The position numbers and the translations under genes are program-made. From Hyphomicrobiales bacterium (GTDB lineage: Bacteria > Pseudomonadota > Alphaproteobacteria > Rhizobiales > Xanthobacteraceae), in NCBI GenBank assembly GCA_017305715.1, contig JAFKKG010000021.1:62001-126000 (forward strand): a DNA stretch of 64,000 nucleotides, written 5' to 3'. Positions 53,653-62,733 of the stretch are shown here, piece by piece. Below the pieces are notes generated by a model. The model was not told where the DNA came from and did no database searches. It saw only the letters and a list, made by a program, of their open reading frames with translations. How positions within the stretch are numbered: the first letter of the stretch is position 1; each line of letters opens with the position of its first letter.

Positions 53653-54855
53653 CTAGCGCGAACCGGCGCCCGCTTCGTTTGAAAACGCCATGAGCCGATG
53701 CCGTGCCAGCCACATGACGATCGCTGCAATGAGCGCCATTGCCGCCATCACGTAATAGACGCGCTGCCCATAGCCGGCATAGACCAGCCCCGACACCACC
53801 GACGCCGTGGCGCTGACGATGCCGCCGCAGGCAGCAAGATAGCCCTGCCCGCGCGCCATCACATGGCCGGGCACGTGACGCACCAGCAGTCCCATGACGC
53901 CGACCTGGGTCAATCCGTAGCTCAGCCCATGCGCAAGCTGAACGACCGACAGCACCGCGACCGAAGGCTCCTGCGCGGTGATCAGCCAGCGTGCCACGGC
54001 GCTGAGCCCGCCGATCACCACCAGCAGTGCCGGCGCCAGCGTGAAGCGCGGTGACAGCGCGAACACCACGATTTCGGCGAGCACGCCCAGCACCCACAAT
54101 CCGGCGATGGTCAGCCCATCGAGACCCGACGCCTGCCAGGTGATGGACGCAAAGGCATAATAGGCGGCGTGGCTGCCCTGGATCAGGGCGGATGCGACGA
54201 TGATGGCGAGGAAACCGGGATCGCGCAGCAGGCCACTGCCGCCGAGCACGGCGCTCGCCGAGGGTTTTGGCCGCTCCAGCGGCTGTAGCCCGAGGCTGGA
54301 CAGCGCGCCAAGGGCCGCCACCGCCGCGATGACCCAGATCAGGTGACGGGCCGCGATGACATCGACCAGGAGGCCGCAGACCAGCGCGCCCACCACGAAC
54401 GCCGCCGACCCCCACAGCCTCAGCGGTCCATAGTTCAGGCCATAGCGCGCCACACCGCCGAGCGCGTAGGCGTCCGTCAGCGGCACCATCGGGGTCCACA
54501 GGCAGCAAGTCGCGGCATAAGCGAGCAGCACCGCGAGCGGCAGAACTTGCGTGCCGATCACCGCAAAGCCGAGCGCGGTGGCAATCGAAGTGACGATCAG
54601 GAACGCGCGCAGCGAATAAACTCGCCCCGCGGCCCCGGTCACGAACGGCAACACGGTGAAGCGGGCCACCGCGGGAACCGCCGAAATGATGCCGATCCAG
54701 GAGGCGTCGATGCCGACCGATTTCAGCCACAGCGTGAAAAACGGCAAATGGGTGCCCACCGTGCCGAAGGTCGCGCCGTAAAACAGCGCCAACCGTGTTG
54801 CGAATCGCTTCGATGCGCCTTGAGATGCGATGGGGATTTGTGATTCGCTTGGCAT
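53653..54855 (-). CDS. MFS transporter (HcaT/LacY-like)
   Basis: 400 residues, twelve predicted helices. LALFYGATFGTVGTHLPFFT, GPLRLWGSAAFVVGAL and GQGYLAACGG fit the 3-phenylpropionate permease-like MFS group. ATG 54855 follows a short leader divergent from the next gene. Next to a dipeptide epimerase, so it might import a muropeptide or dipeptide; this is a guess. Confidence 0.85.
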   Translation of the reverse strand: MPSESQIPIASQGASKRFATRLALFYGATFGTVGTHLPFFTLWLKSVGIDASWIGIISAVPAVARFTVLPFVTGAAGRVYSLRAFLIVTSIATALGFAVIGTQVLPLAVLLAYAATCCLWTPMVPLTDAYALGGVARYGLNYGPLRLWGSAAFVVGALVCGLLVDVIAARHLIWVIAAVAALGALSSLGLQPLERPKPSASAVLGGSGLLRDPGFLAIIVASALIQGSHAAYYAFASITWQASGLDGLTIAGLWVLGVLAEIVVFALSPRFTLAPALLVVIGGLSAVARWLITAQEPSVAVLSVVQLAHGLSYGLTQVGVMGLLVRHVPGHVMARGQGYLAACGGIVSATASVVSGLVYAGYGQRVYYVMAAMALIAAIVMWLARHRLMAFSNEAGAGSR

Positions 54856-54931
54856 CAATTCAATTGCGATTCGCCCGGTATCGTGTTGTTCGTTAACGTA
54901 ACGCGCGGTGATTTGCGCGAAGAGTTTTTGC

Positions 54932-56221
54932 ATGGCCGACGAAGCATTCGCCCTTTCGCCGATCTCAGCACGCGCCACGCTGCCGGGCGAGGAGGATTAT
55001 GCCGCGATCAGCGCAGCCTTCATGGAGACTTCGCGGGGCCGCTGGTTTCTCGGCGAATACGCCAAACGCAACCGCAACGCCGACACCAGCATGGTGCTCG
55101 ACGCGGTGGCGCGGATCGAGCAGAGCCTCGCTGCGCAGAAGGAAGAGAGCCTTGCCATCCAGCGCGAGGTTGCCGATGCGCAGCGCGAGGCCGCGAACGC
55201 ACAGCGGGCGGCGGCGGAGGCGGTCGCGGACAACAGCCTCGCCGAGGCCAAGCTGCTCGAAGCCCTGATTGCGATCAGAGGTGCGCTCGAGGCGGCACAG
55301 ACCTCGGCGATGGGGGCGATCGACGGCCTTGCGCTGAACGAGAAGCTGGCGCCGGTGCGCAAGGGCGCGCGGGTGATCCGCGAGATCGCCTGGCGCTTGC
55401 GCGAAATCGGCAATGACGGGCGAATCTGCGACCTCATCGACTCGCAGGTCGAGGTCATCGAGCGGGGCGCCGAGCAAATTACCTCCGACGAGGCCAAGGC
55501 GGCGCTGGAGGCCGCGTTCGCTTCGCTTGCCGGGCGGATCGCGGAATTCAGCGAGGAAGAGACGCCTGCCGCGGTCGCCGAGGCGCCGGTCGCCGAGACG
55601 GTGACTGCTGAGGCGCATGTCGCCGCATCTGTCCCGATGGTGCAGGACGAGGCCCCCGCCGCCGAGGCATTCGAGGCAGTTCCTGCGCAGGAGGAAGTCG
55701 CTCAGGCTCCCATCAGCGCCGTGTCGACGGTGGCAGCGGCCGCGGAAGCTGGGGTCGCGCAAGCCGCCGCCGCGCCGGAGCAGATGGACACGGCCGTCAT
55801 CGAAACCGCCGAGACGGTTGAATTCAACGCCGAGGCCGCCGACGCCCATGACGAGGCCGTCCTCGACATGATCGCGATGGAAATGGGCGCGCCGGATCCC
55901 CTCGAGGACGATGAGATCGCAGCGCCAGTGGTCGCGGAAGCGCATTTCGCCGAACCGGCGGTTGAAGACGTCGGCATCGCGGCGCCGGTGGTTGAGGAAG
56001 CTCCGTTTGTGGAGCCGCCGGCGGCCAGGCCCGAAATCGTCGCCGAATTGCCCGAACCGCTGGCCGCGCCGCCTCGGCCGGTCGCCGCAGCCGCGCCGGA
56101 AGTCTCGCTCGGCTCGTCGATCATCGCGAGCGGCCTCGTGCGCAAACCCGTCGCGGCCAATGATCCGCTGGCTCCGATCCGGCGCATGAGCCAGGCCGAG
56201 AAGATCGCGTTCTTCTCGTAG
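54932..56221 (+). CDS. Ala/Glu-rich hypothetical protein with conserved N-terminal domain
   Basis: 429 residues. The first about 200 residues are helical and look conserved (AAFMETSRGRWFLGEYAKRN, LDAVARIEQSL, VIREIAWRLREIGNDGRICD). The rest is low-complexity Ala/Pro/Glu/Val repeats (VVAEAHFAEPA, VVEEAPFVEPP), then a short conserved end (LAPIRRMSQAEKIAFFS). It resembles a cytosolic scaffold or CheZ-like helical protein, but no family is recognised. ATG 54932 is chosen at MADEAFALSP. Confidence 0.65.
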   Translation: MADEAFALSPISARATLPGEEDYAAISAAFMETSRGRWFLGEYAKRNRNADTSMVLDAVARIEQSLAAQKEESLAIQREVADAQREAANAQRAAAEAVADNSLAEAKLLEALIAIRGALEAAQTSAMGAIDGLALNEKLAPVRKGARVIREIAWRLREIGNDGRICDLIDSQVEVIERGAEQITSDEAKAALEAAFASLAGRIAEFSEEETPAAVAEAPVAETVTAEAHVAASVPMVQDEAPAAEAFEAVPAQEEVAQAPISAVSTVAAAAEAGVAQAAAAPEQMDTAVIETAETVEFNAEAADAHDEAVLDMIAMEMGAPDPLEDDEIAAPVVAEAHFAEPAVEDVGIAAPVVEEAPFVEPPAARPEIVAELPEPLAAPPRPVAAAAPEVSLGSSIIASGLVRKPVAANDPLAPIRRMSQAEKIAFFS

Positions 56222-56340
56222 CGCTGGCCGGCCTATCCGGCTTCCAGAGCCGGAACGTGACGAAGATCACGTACAGCGTCGTCCTCCCAACCTAAGCCTG
56301 TCCGCCAGATGTCTCGTGTCGAGATTGGATGGAGGACGCC

Positions 56341-57951
56341 ATGCCCCTTTTCAATTCCATACTGCGTTGCGCCGGTCTGCTCGGCCTGCTCAGCCTTGCG
56401 CATACCGGCGCCGCACTCGCGGCAACGCCGAACGCCGCCATCGCCGACAGCGTGCGCGCGCTGCCGCCGGAGCAGCGGATTGCGCTGGTGATCGGCAACG
56501 CGAAATATCAGGTCGCGCCGCAACTTGCCAATCCAAGCAACGACGCGCGCTCGGTGGCGCAACTGCTCAACAATGCGGGCTTTGAAGTCACCACCGCGAC
56601 CGATCTGACGCGCAGCGACATGGTGAAGGTGGTGGAGGACTTCACCTCCAAGATTGCCGATCGCGGACCCAATGCGGTGGCCATGATCTATTATGCCGGG
56701 CACGGCGTGCAGCTCGAAGGCGAGAATTACCTGCTGCCGGTCGACGCGCGCATTTCCAAACTGGCCGATCTCGACGGCAATTCGGTGCGGCTGGTCGACC
56801 TGATGGGGACGCTGGAAACCATCCCCAGCCGGGCGCGCATCGTCGTGCTCGACGCCTGCCGCAACAATCCCTTCCCGGGCGTCGACGATTCCGGCCGCGG
56901 ACTTGCGATCGTCGACCCGCCAAGCAACTCGATCGTCGGATATTCCACCGCGCCGGGCATGACCGCGCAGGATGGCGAGGACAACCACAGCCCCTATACA
57001 TCGGCGTTCCTGAAAGTTGCCCGCGAACCCAATCTGCCCATCGAGCAGTTGTTCAAGCGCGTCCGTCTCGAAGTGAATCATGCGACCGGCGGCAAGCAGA
57101 CGCCATGGGAAAATTCTTCGCTGACCCGCGACTTTTACTTCTTCGGCGAAACCGCGGTGGCATCGACGCTTGCGCCCGATCGCAGCCCGATCGTTCAGAT
57201 GGCTTCGGACCTGCCATCGCGGTCGGTGCGGCAGGCCTATGACTACGTGCTGGCGGAAGGCTCGCCCGAATACTACCAGGAATTCATCGAGCTGTATCCG
57301 GAACATCCGCTGGCGGAGCGCGTCCGCGGGCTGCTCGGCAACTACCGCCAGTCCTGGGCATGGCACCGCGCCGTGCTGACGAATACGGAAGACGGCTACA
57401 GGTCGTTCCGCGAACGCTTCCCCGACAGCCAGTATAATCGCGCTGCGCTAAGGCTGCAGAAGCACCCGAGAGCCCCGCTGATGCAATTCAACCGCCTGAG
57501 CCGGCCGCGCATGAACGCGATGGCGATGTCGAACGGCAATCACGCGCCGGCAAGCAGCCACGCGGGCCGAATGACGCCGTCGTCATCCCGGATGAACGCG
57601 TACGCCCATTCCAATCGCAATATGCAGGGCCGCGGCCGGTTCCAGAACCGCGCCGGGCAACACAGGATGAACGGCGGCAGCAGGTATCACTATTCCAGAA
57701 GCCACTATTCCAGGAACAGCCATTCCGGCAGCCGCTACTCCCATCACTCGCGCAGCTCGTACGGCGGACGTTCCTTTGGCCACTCGCGCCATTCGTACGG
57801 GGGCCGTCACTATGGCGGCCGATCGTTCGGCCACTCCCGCGCCCACTATGGTGGCGGCCGCTCGTTCCACGGTGGCCGGTCGTTCGGTGGCGGTCGCTCA
57901 TTTGGCGGTGGCCGCGGGTTCGGCGGCCGTGGGTTCGGCCGCAGGCGCTGA
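56341..57951 (+). CDS. exported caspase-like (C14) protein with Gly/Ser/His/Arg tail
   Basis: 536 residues. Signal peptide about 1-28. Caspase-like fold: RIALVIGNAKYQVAPQLANP, catalytic His121 (YYAGHGVQLEGE) and Cys173 (VVLDACRNNPF). A helical repeat-like middle (AYDYVLAEGSPEYYQEFIEL) leads to a 150-residue tail of Arg, Ser, Gly, His and Tyr (GGRSFGHSRHSYGGRHYGGR and similar), low-complexity. A metacaspase/orthocaspase of unknown target; the tail suggests binding to polyanions, peptidoglycan or metal. ATG 56341 follows ggagg. Confidence 0.85.
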   Translation: MPLFNSILRCAGLLGLLSLAHTGAALAATPNAAIADSVRALPPEQRIALVIGNAKYQVAPQLANPSNDARSVAQLLNNAGFEVTTATDLTRSDMVKVVEDFTSKIADRGPNAVAMIYYAGHGVQLEGENYLLPVDARISKLADLDGNSVRLVDLMGTLETIPSRARIVVLDACRNNPFPGVDDSGRGLAIVDPPSNSIVGYSTAPGMTAQDGEDNHSPYTSAFLKVAREPNLPIEQLFKRVRLEVNHATGGKQTPWENSSLTRDFYFFGETAVASTLAPDRSPIVQMASDLPSRSVRQAYDYVLAEGSPEYYQEFIELYPEHPLAERVRGLLGNYRQSWAWHRAVLTNTEDGYRSFRERFPDSQYNRAALRLQKHPRAPLMQFNRLSRPRMNAMAMSNGNHAPASSHAGRMTPSSSRMNAYAHSNRNMQGRGRFQNRAGQHRMNGGSRYHYSRSHYSRNSHSGSRYSHHSRSSYGGRSFGHSRHSYGGRHYGGRSFGHSRAHYGGGRSFHGGRSFGGGRSFGGGRGFGGRGFGRRR

Positions 57952-57953
57952 TG

Positions 57954-58943
57954 TCAGGCGACGAGCTTGGCGAACAGGTCGGCGTCGACATTGCCGCCGG
58001 ACAGAACGATGACGACGTTCTTGCCGCGCGTGTCGATCCGGCCGGCCAGCAGGGCGGCAAGACCCACGGCACCGCCGGGTTCGACCACCAGCTTCAATTC
58101 GCGATAGGCATAGGCCACCGCCGCGCCGACTTCGTCATCGGTCGCCGTGACGCCTTGCGCCAACAGCTTGCTGTTGATCGAGAACGTCATCTCGCCGGGA
58201 ATCGCGGCCATCAGCGCGTCGCAGATGGTGCGGCCATGGGCGTGATGGGCTTCGCGGTGTCCGGCGCGCAGCGACAGGCCATGATCGTCGTAGCCGTCGG
58301 GTTCGGCGACGATCACGCTGGCTGACGGAAAGCGCGACTTGATGGCGGTAGCGACGCCCGCGATCAGCCCGCCGCCGGAAGCCGGCGCCACCACGATATC
58401 GGGTGCAAGGCCAAGGGCCGCCATGTCCTCGGCGATCTCGCGGCCTGCGGTGCCCTGCCCTGCGATCACGAAGGGATCGTCATAGGGGCGCACCAAGGTC
58501 GCGCCGCGCTTGCTGGCGATTTCTCTGGAGATCGCTTCGCGGTCTTCCTTGTCGCGATCATAGAGCACGACTTCGGCGCCGTAGCCTGCCGTGCGCTCGC
58601 GCTTGGTCAGCGGCGAGTCCTTCGGCATCACGATGGTCGCCTGCATGTTGAGGATCTGCGCCGCCGCGGCCACGCCCTGCGCATGGTTGCCGGACGAGAA
58701 CGCGACCACGCCGCCGCTGCGCTCGGCTTGCGGGATCGAGGACAGCTTGTTGAAGGCGCCGCGGAACTTGAACGAGCCGGTTCGCTGCAGCATTTCCGGC
58801 TTGAGGAAGACCTTGGTCCCGACGCGTTCGTTGAGAACGGGGAACGACAACAGCGGGGTCCGCACGGCGAAAGGCGCAACCACCAGCGCCGCCGCATCGA
58901 TATCGGCAGCACCGACCGCTGCCATGGAGGCTTGATCCGTCAT
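57954..58943 (-). CDS. threonine ammonia-lyase (PLP, serine/threonine dehydratase family)
   Basis: 329 residues. PLP lysine in RTGSFKFRGAFNKL; phosphate-binding loop SGGGLIAG; FSSGNHAQGVA. Deaminates threonine to 2-oxobutanoate or serine to pyruvate; no ACT regulatory domain, so this is the short (catabolic or racemase-related) type. ATG 58943. Converges on the caspase gene, 2 bases apart. Confidence 0.9.
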   Translation of the reverse strand: MTDQASMAAVGAADIDAAALVVAPFAVRTPLLSFPVLNERVGTKVFLKPEMLQRTGSFKFRGAFNKLSSIPQAERSGGVVAFSSGNHAQGVAAAAQILNMQATIVMPKDSPLTKRERTAGYGAEVVLYDRDKEDREAISREIASKRGATLVRPYDDPFVIAGQGTAGREIAEDMAALGLAPDIVVAPASGGGLIAGVATAIKSRFPSASVIVAEPDGYDDHGLSLRAGHREAHHAHGRTICDALMAAIPGEMTFSINSKLLAQGVTATDDEVGAAVAYAYRELKLVVEPGGAVGLAALLAGRIDTRGKNVVIVLSGGNVDADLFAKLVA

Positions 58944-58996
58944 GTCAGCTTTGTAACGCGCCCGCCGACGGGCGGGCAAGACGCAATCCGGTGATA

Positions 58997-60085
58997 TCAG
59001 GCCGCAAAATGCGGGTCTTCCGCCACAAATTTGATCGGTTCGTCCTCGGAACCCGGCGCCTGGATGTCGGAGGCCTCAGGGCCGTTGTCGCGAACATGAA
59101 GGGCATGCTCGACAAAGACGCGGGTCGAGGCCTGCCAGGTATGGGCAGCCGCGAATGCCACGCAGGCTTGCGGCGCGATCTGCAGCGCGTCCATGCAGGC
59201 GGCCTGCAAATCCTCGCTGAGGACCCCGACCGGCGCGCTACCTATCACGTCGCGGGGGCCGGTGACCGGAAAAGCGGCAACCGGCAGCCCGCTCGCCAGC
59301 GCCTCGAGCAGCACCAGGCCGAACGTGTCGGTCCTGCTCGGAAACACGAAGACGTCGGACGCCGCGTAGATCTCCGCCAGTTCCTCGCCATGCCGGGCGC
59401 CGAGGAACACCGCGTCCGGATATTTCCGTTCCAGCGCCGCGCGGGCCGGACCGTCGCCGACCACAAGCTTGGTGCCGGGCAGATCCAGATCGAGGAACGC
59501 TTCGAGATTCTTCTCGACCGCGACACGGCCGACGCTGAGGAACACCGGCTGCGGCAGGCAAAGGTCGGTGCTGCGCGGATGAAACAGCGAGGTGTCGACG
59601 CCACGCGACCACAGCACGACATTGCGAAATCCACGTGCGCGCAATTCCGCGGCGAGCGCCGGGGTCGCCGCCATCACCGCCTGGCTCGGCCGATGGAACC
59701 AGCGCAGCACCCGCCACACCCATTCTTCCGGGATCGGCGAACGCGCCGAGACATATTCGGGAAAGCGGGTGTGAAAGCTGGTCGTGAACGGCAGTTTATG
59801 TTGACGGCAATAGCGCCGTACCAACAGCCCGATCGGGCCCTCGGTCGCGATATGAATGCCGTCCGGCTTGGCCGCTTCGATCAAGGCGGCGATCTTTGCC
59901 GGGTAAGGCAGCGCCAGCCGCAGATCGGGATAGCTCGGCATCGCAAAGGTATGAAACGATTGCGGCGTCAGGAAGCTGACATCGACGCCGAAACTCTTTG
60001 CAGCTTCCGCCATCATGGTCAGCGTCCGCACCACCCCGTTCACTTGCGGGTGCCACGCGTCGGTCGCGACCAGGATGCGCGTCAT
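58997..60085 (-). CDS. GT4-family glycosyltransferase (PimB/MgtA-like)
   Basis: 362 residues. N-terminal Rossmann start TRILVATDAWHPQVNGVVRT, the acceptor loop SFHTRFPEYVSAR, and donor-site VGDGPARAALE, ASDVFVFPSRTDTFGLVLLE. Close in pattern to GDP-mannose- or UDP-glucose-dependent transferases that decorate diacylglycerol. ATG 60085 overlaps the previous stop (ATGA), so it is translationally coupled to the LpxH-like gene. Confidence 0.88.
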   Translation of the reverse strand: MTRILVATDAWHPQVNGVVRTLTMMAEAAKSFGVDVSFLTPQSFHTFAMPSYPDLRLALPYPAKIAALIEAAKPDGIHIATEGPIGLLVRRYCRQHKLPFTTSFHTRFPEYVSARSPIPEEWVWRVLRWFHRPSQAVMAATPALAAELRARGFRNVVLWSRGVDTSLFHPRSTDLCLPQPVFLSVGRVAVEKNLEAFLDLDLPGTKLVVGDGPARAALERKYPDAVFLGARHGEELAEIYAASDVFVFPSRTDTFGLVLLEALASGLPVAAFPVTGPRDVIGSAPVGVLSEDLQAACMDALQIAPQACVAFAAAHTWQASTRVFVEHALHVRDNGPEASDIQAPGSEDEPIKFVAEDPHFAA

Positions 60086-60894
60086 GCAGCGCGCGCGGTG
60101 ACGCGGGGAACCGGCGCCATGCGGCGCTGCGGATCGGCCCAGGTGATGATTTCGAACCGGCCATCCTCGTGTTCGACGAGGGCGGTGCAGCTTTCCACCC
60201 AGTCGCCGCAATTCATGTAGCGGATGCCGTGCTCGTCGCGGATGGTGGCGTAGTGGATATGGCCGCAGATCACGCCATCGGCGCCGTGACGCCGCGCCTC
60301 GCCGGCCAGCGTCTTTTCGAACGCGCCGATATAGTTCACGGCGTTCTTGACCTTCAGCTTGGCCCATTGCGACAGCGACCAATAGGGCACGCCGAACATG
60401 CGCCGGAAGAAGTTGACCAGGCGGTTCATCTGAATGGCGAAATCATAGGCCTTGTCGCCGAGATGGGCGAGCCAGCGCGCGTTCTGCACCACGAGATCGA
60501 AGATGTCGCCGTGGATGATGAGATAGCGCTTGCCGTCGACGCCCTCGTGGATGGTGTTCTCCACCACGTCGATGCCGCCGAAATGGGTGCCGTAATAATT
60601 GCGCAGGAACTCGTCGTGATTGCCCGGCACATAGACGACCTTGGCGCCCTTGCGCACCTTGCGCAGCATCTTCTGCACGAAATCGTTATGCGATTGCGGC
60701 CAGTACCAGTTGGATTTCAGCGCCCAGCCATCGACGATATCGCCGACGAGATAGATGGTGTCGGCGTCGTGGGTTTTGAGGAAGTCCAGCAACCGGTCGG
60801 CTTGCGAACCGCGGGCTCCGAGATGGACGTCGGAGATGAATAAAGTGCGAAAGCGCCGCTCCGGGCTTTCTTCACTCGAGGAGTCACTTCCCAT
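60082..60894 (-). CDS. UDP-2,3-diacylglucosamine diphosphatase-like metallophosphoesterase
   Basis: 270 residues. Calcineurin-type motifs: SDVHLG, GDIVDGW, GNHDE and GHIHYA. Matches the LpxH-related group. LpxH makes lipid X in lipid A synthesis, but this subgroup, coupled to a GT4 transferase, may act on another lipid-linked nucleotide. Confidence 0.85.
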   Translation of the reverse strand: MGSDSSSEESPERRFRTLFISDVHLGARGSQADRLLDFLKTHDADTIYLVGDIVDGWALKSNWYWPQSHNDFVQKMLRKVRKGAKVVYVPGNHDEFLRNYYGTHFGGIDVVENTIHEGVDGKRYLIIHGDIFDLVVQNARWLAHLGDKAYDFAIQMNRLVNFFRRMFGVPYWSLSQWAKLKVKNAVNYIGAFEKTLAGEARRHGADGVICGHIHYATIRDEHGIRYMNCGDWVESCTALVEHEDGRFEIITWADPQRRMAPVPRVTARAA

Positions 60895-61077
60895 ACCTGT
60901 GCCTTACCAGATTCCTGTGACAGGGCGATGACATCGGTCGCGGCTGTTGGCCCCACGCGAATCAATGACGCGCCCTTGCAAAACCGGATAGCAGCGCGAT
61001 GCGACAGGGAAGCGACATGTCGCCACGGAGTCATACCTTCTCATTCTCGCCGCGCTTCGCGCCCGAGCTGTGAAAGA

Positions 61078-61544
61078 ATTCTCCGCCCTCTTCAAATAGG
61101 GCGCAGGGAATGCCGGATGCGCGCTGCACCCGCGGTCTCATGTGCAATGTGCACAAAAGAGTGCGCACATGAGCATACAGGGCAGCGGAGAACATCCGAC
61201 ATTCCCTGCGCGATGGTTTTACGGCTTATAACGTGCTCTCCCCGGAGAACGGCTCTTTTGCCTCCGTTGCGCCCTGGGAAGTCGAACGCCTCCCAGGAGC
61301 ATGGACGCCAGCAACGCGGCGTCAGGACCACACGTCTTTGCCGTACGCTTTGGCCGCGCGCGTCAGGCGACAACCTCCACGTCCACCGCTCCCCGCCCAA
61401 CGTCCGTGACGACGGCCGACGCCCTTCTGACCAGGACGGGATGGGCATGAATATAGCCTTGAGCTCACTTCCTGAAACGAGAAATATTTTTCATTTCGGG
61501 TCTTGACACGACTTCTGTAAATCGGAAGGTGATTTGCCCGTCGG
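61078..61544 (-). repeat. ~470-bp dispersed repeat, copy B
   Basis: Reverse-complement copy of 11918-12387. The last 43 bases are identical to the first 43 of copy A. It fills most of the 683-base gap between the LpxH-like gene and nrdB; no gene is supported in that gap. Confidence 0.8.
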
Positions 61545-61577
61545 GCACGCCGACGGCATCGGCCCAGCCGGCAAGCC

Positions 61578-62708
61578 CTATTCCCAATTCAACGCCCCGC
61601 CGTTCTGGTATTCGATCACGCGGGTCTCGAAGAAATTCTTCTCCTTCTTCAAATCCATCGCTTCCGACATCCACGGGAACGGATTCTCGGCTTCATCGAA
61701 CACGCGTGCCAGTCCGAGCTGGGCGCAACGGCGGTTCGCGATGAAGTGCATGTATTGTTCGCACAGTGCGGCATTGAGGCCGAGGAAGCCGCGCGGCATG
61801 GTGTCCCGCCCGTAAGCGGCTTCCAGTTCGGCAGCGTTCCGAACCATATCGCGGATCTCGTCCTGGAACGCCCTGGTCCAAAGATGCGGGTTCTCGATCT
61901 TGATCTGGTTGATGACGTCGATGCCGAAATTCAGGTGAATGGATTCGTCGCGCAGGATGTACTGGTACTGCTCGGCGATCCCCACCATCTTGTTGCGGCG
62001 GCCGAGCGAGAGGATTTGCGCGAATCCCGTATAGAACCACATGCCCTCGAAGATCACGTAGAAGGCGACGAGGTCGCGCAGGAATGCCTGGTCGGCTTCC
62101 GGCGTACCGGTCTTGAAATCAGGATCGTCGAGATGCTGGGTGTGCTTGATCGCCCATGCCGCCTTGTCGGTGATCGACGGCACCTCACGGTACATGTTGA
62201 ACAGCTCGCCTTCATCGAGGCCGAGGCTCTCGACGATGTACTGGAAGGTGTGGGTATGAACCGCCTCCTCGAAGGATTGCCGCAGCAGATATTGCCGGCA
62301 TTCCGGATTGGTCAGATGACGGTAGATCGCCAGCACGATGTTGTTGGCGACGAGGCTTTCGGACGCGGCGAAGAAGCCGAGGTTGCGCTTGATGGCGCGG
62401 CGCTCGTCCTCGGTCAGGCCGTCGCGCGATTTCCATAGCGCGATATCCGCCTGCATCGAGACTTCGGTCGGCATCCAGTGATTGTTGCAGCCGGCGAGGT
62501 ATTTCTCCCACGCCCATTTGTATTTCAGCGGCAGCAATTGATTGACGTCGGCGCGGCAGTTGATCATCCGCTTGTCGTCGACCGACACCCGGCCGCCGCG
62601 GCGGTCGATGGTGCCGGGCCCGGTTTTGCCGGTTTCGGCAAGAGATGGCGCTACAAGGGGCGGCGGGACGTGGTGGGCGGGCGCCGAAGGTTCGGACCAG
62701 TCAAGCAT
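61578..62708 (-). CDS. nrdB: class Ic ribonucleotide reductase small subunit
   Basis: 376 residues. Metal ligands E117 (AASESLV), E148 and H151 ([10 protein letters not shown]), E221 (FEGMWF), E255 and H258 (DESIH). The residue at the E. coli Y122 position is F155, and the first ligand is Glu where E. coli has Asp84. Spacing (31 between the first two Glu, then +3 and +7) equals that of Chlamydia R2c (E89, E120, H123, F127), which uses a Mn(IV)/Fe(III) cofactor instead of a tyrosyl radical. It follows nrdA by 25 bases. Confidence 0.9.
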   Translation of the reverse strand: MLDWSEPSAPAHHVPPPLVAPSLAETGKTGPGTIDRRGGRVSVDDKRMINCRADVNQLLPLKYKWAWEKYLAGCNNHWMPTEVSMQADIALWKSRDGLTEDERRAIKRNLGFFAASESLVANNIVLAIYRHLTNPECRQYLLRQSFEEAVHTHTFQYIVESLGLDEGELFNMYREVPSITDKAAWAIKHTQHLDDPDFKTGTPEADQAFLRDLVAFYVIFEGMWFYTGFAQILSLGRRNKMVGIAEQYQYILRDESIHLNFGIDVINQIKIENPHLWTRAFQDEIRDMVRNAAELEAAYGRDTMPRGFLGLNAALCEQYMHFIANRRCAQLGLARVFDEAENPFPWMSEAMDLKKEKNFFETRVIEYQNGGALNWE

Positions 62709-62733
62709 TGTTGTTCTCCCTGGTTGTCGCTGC

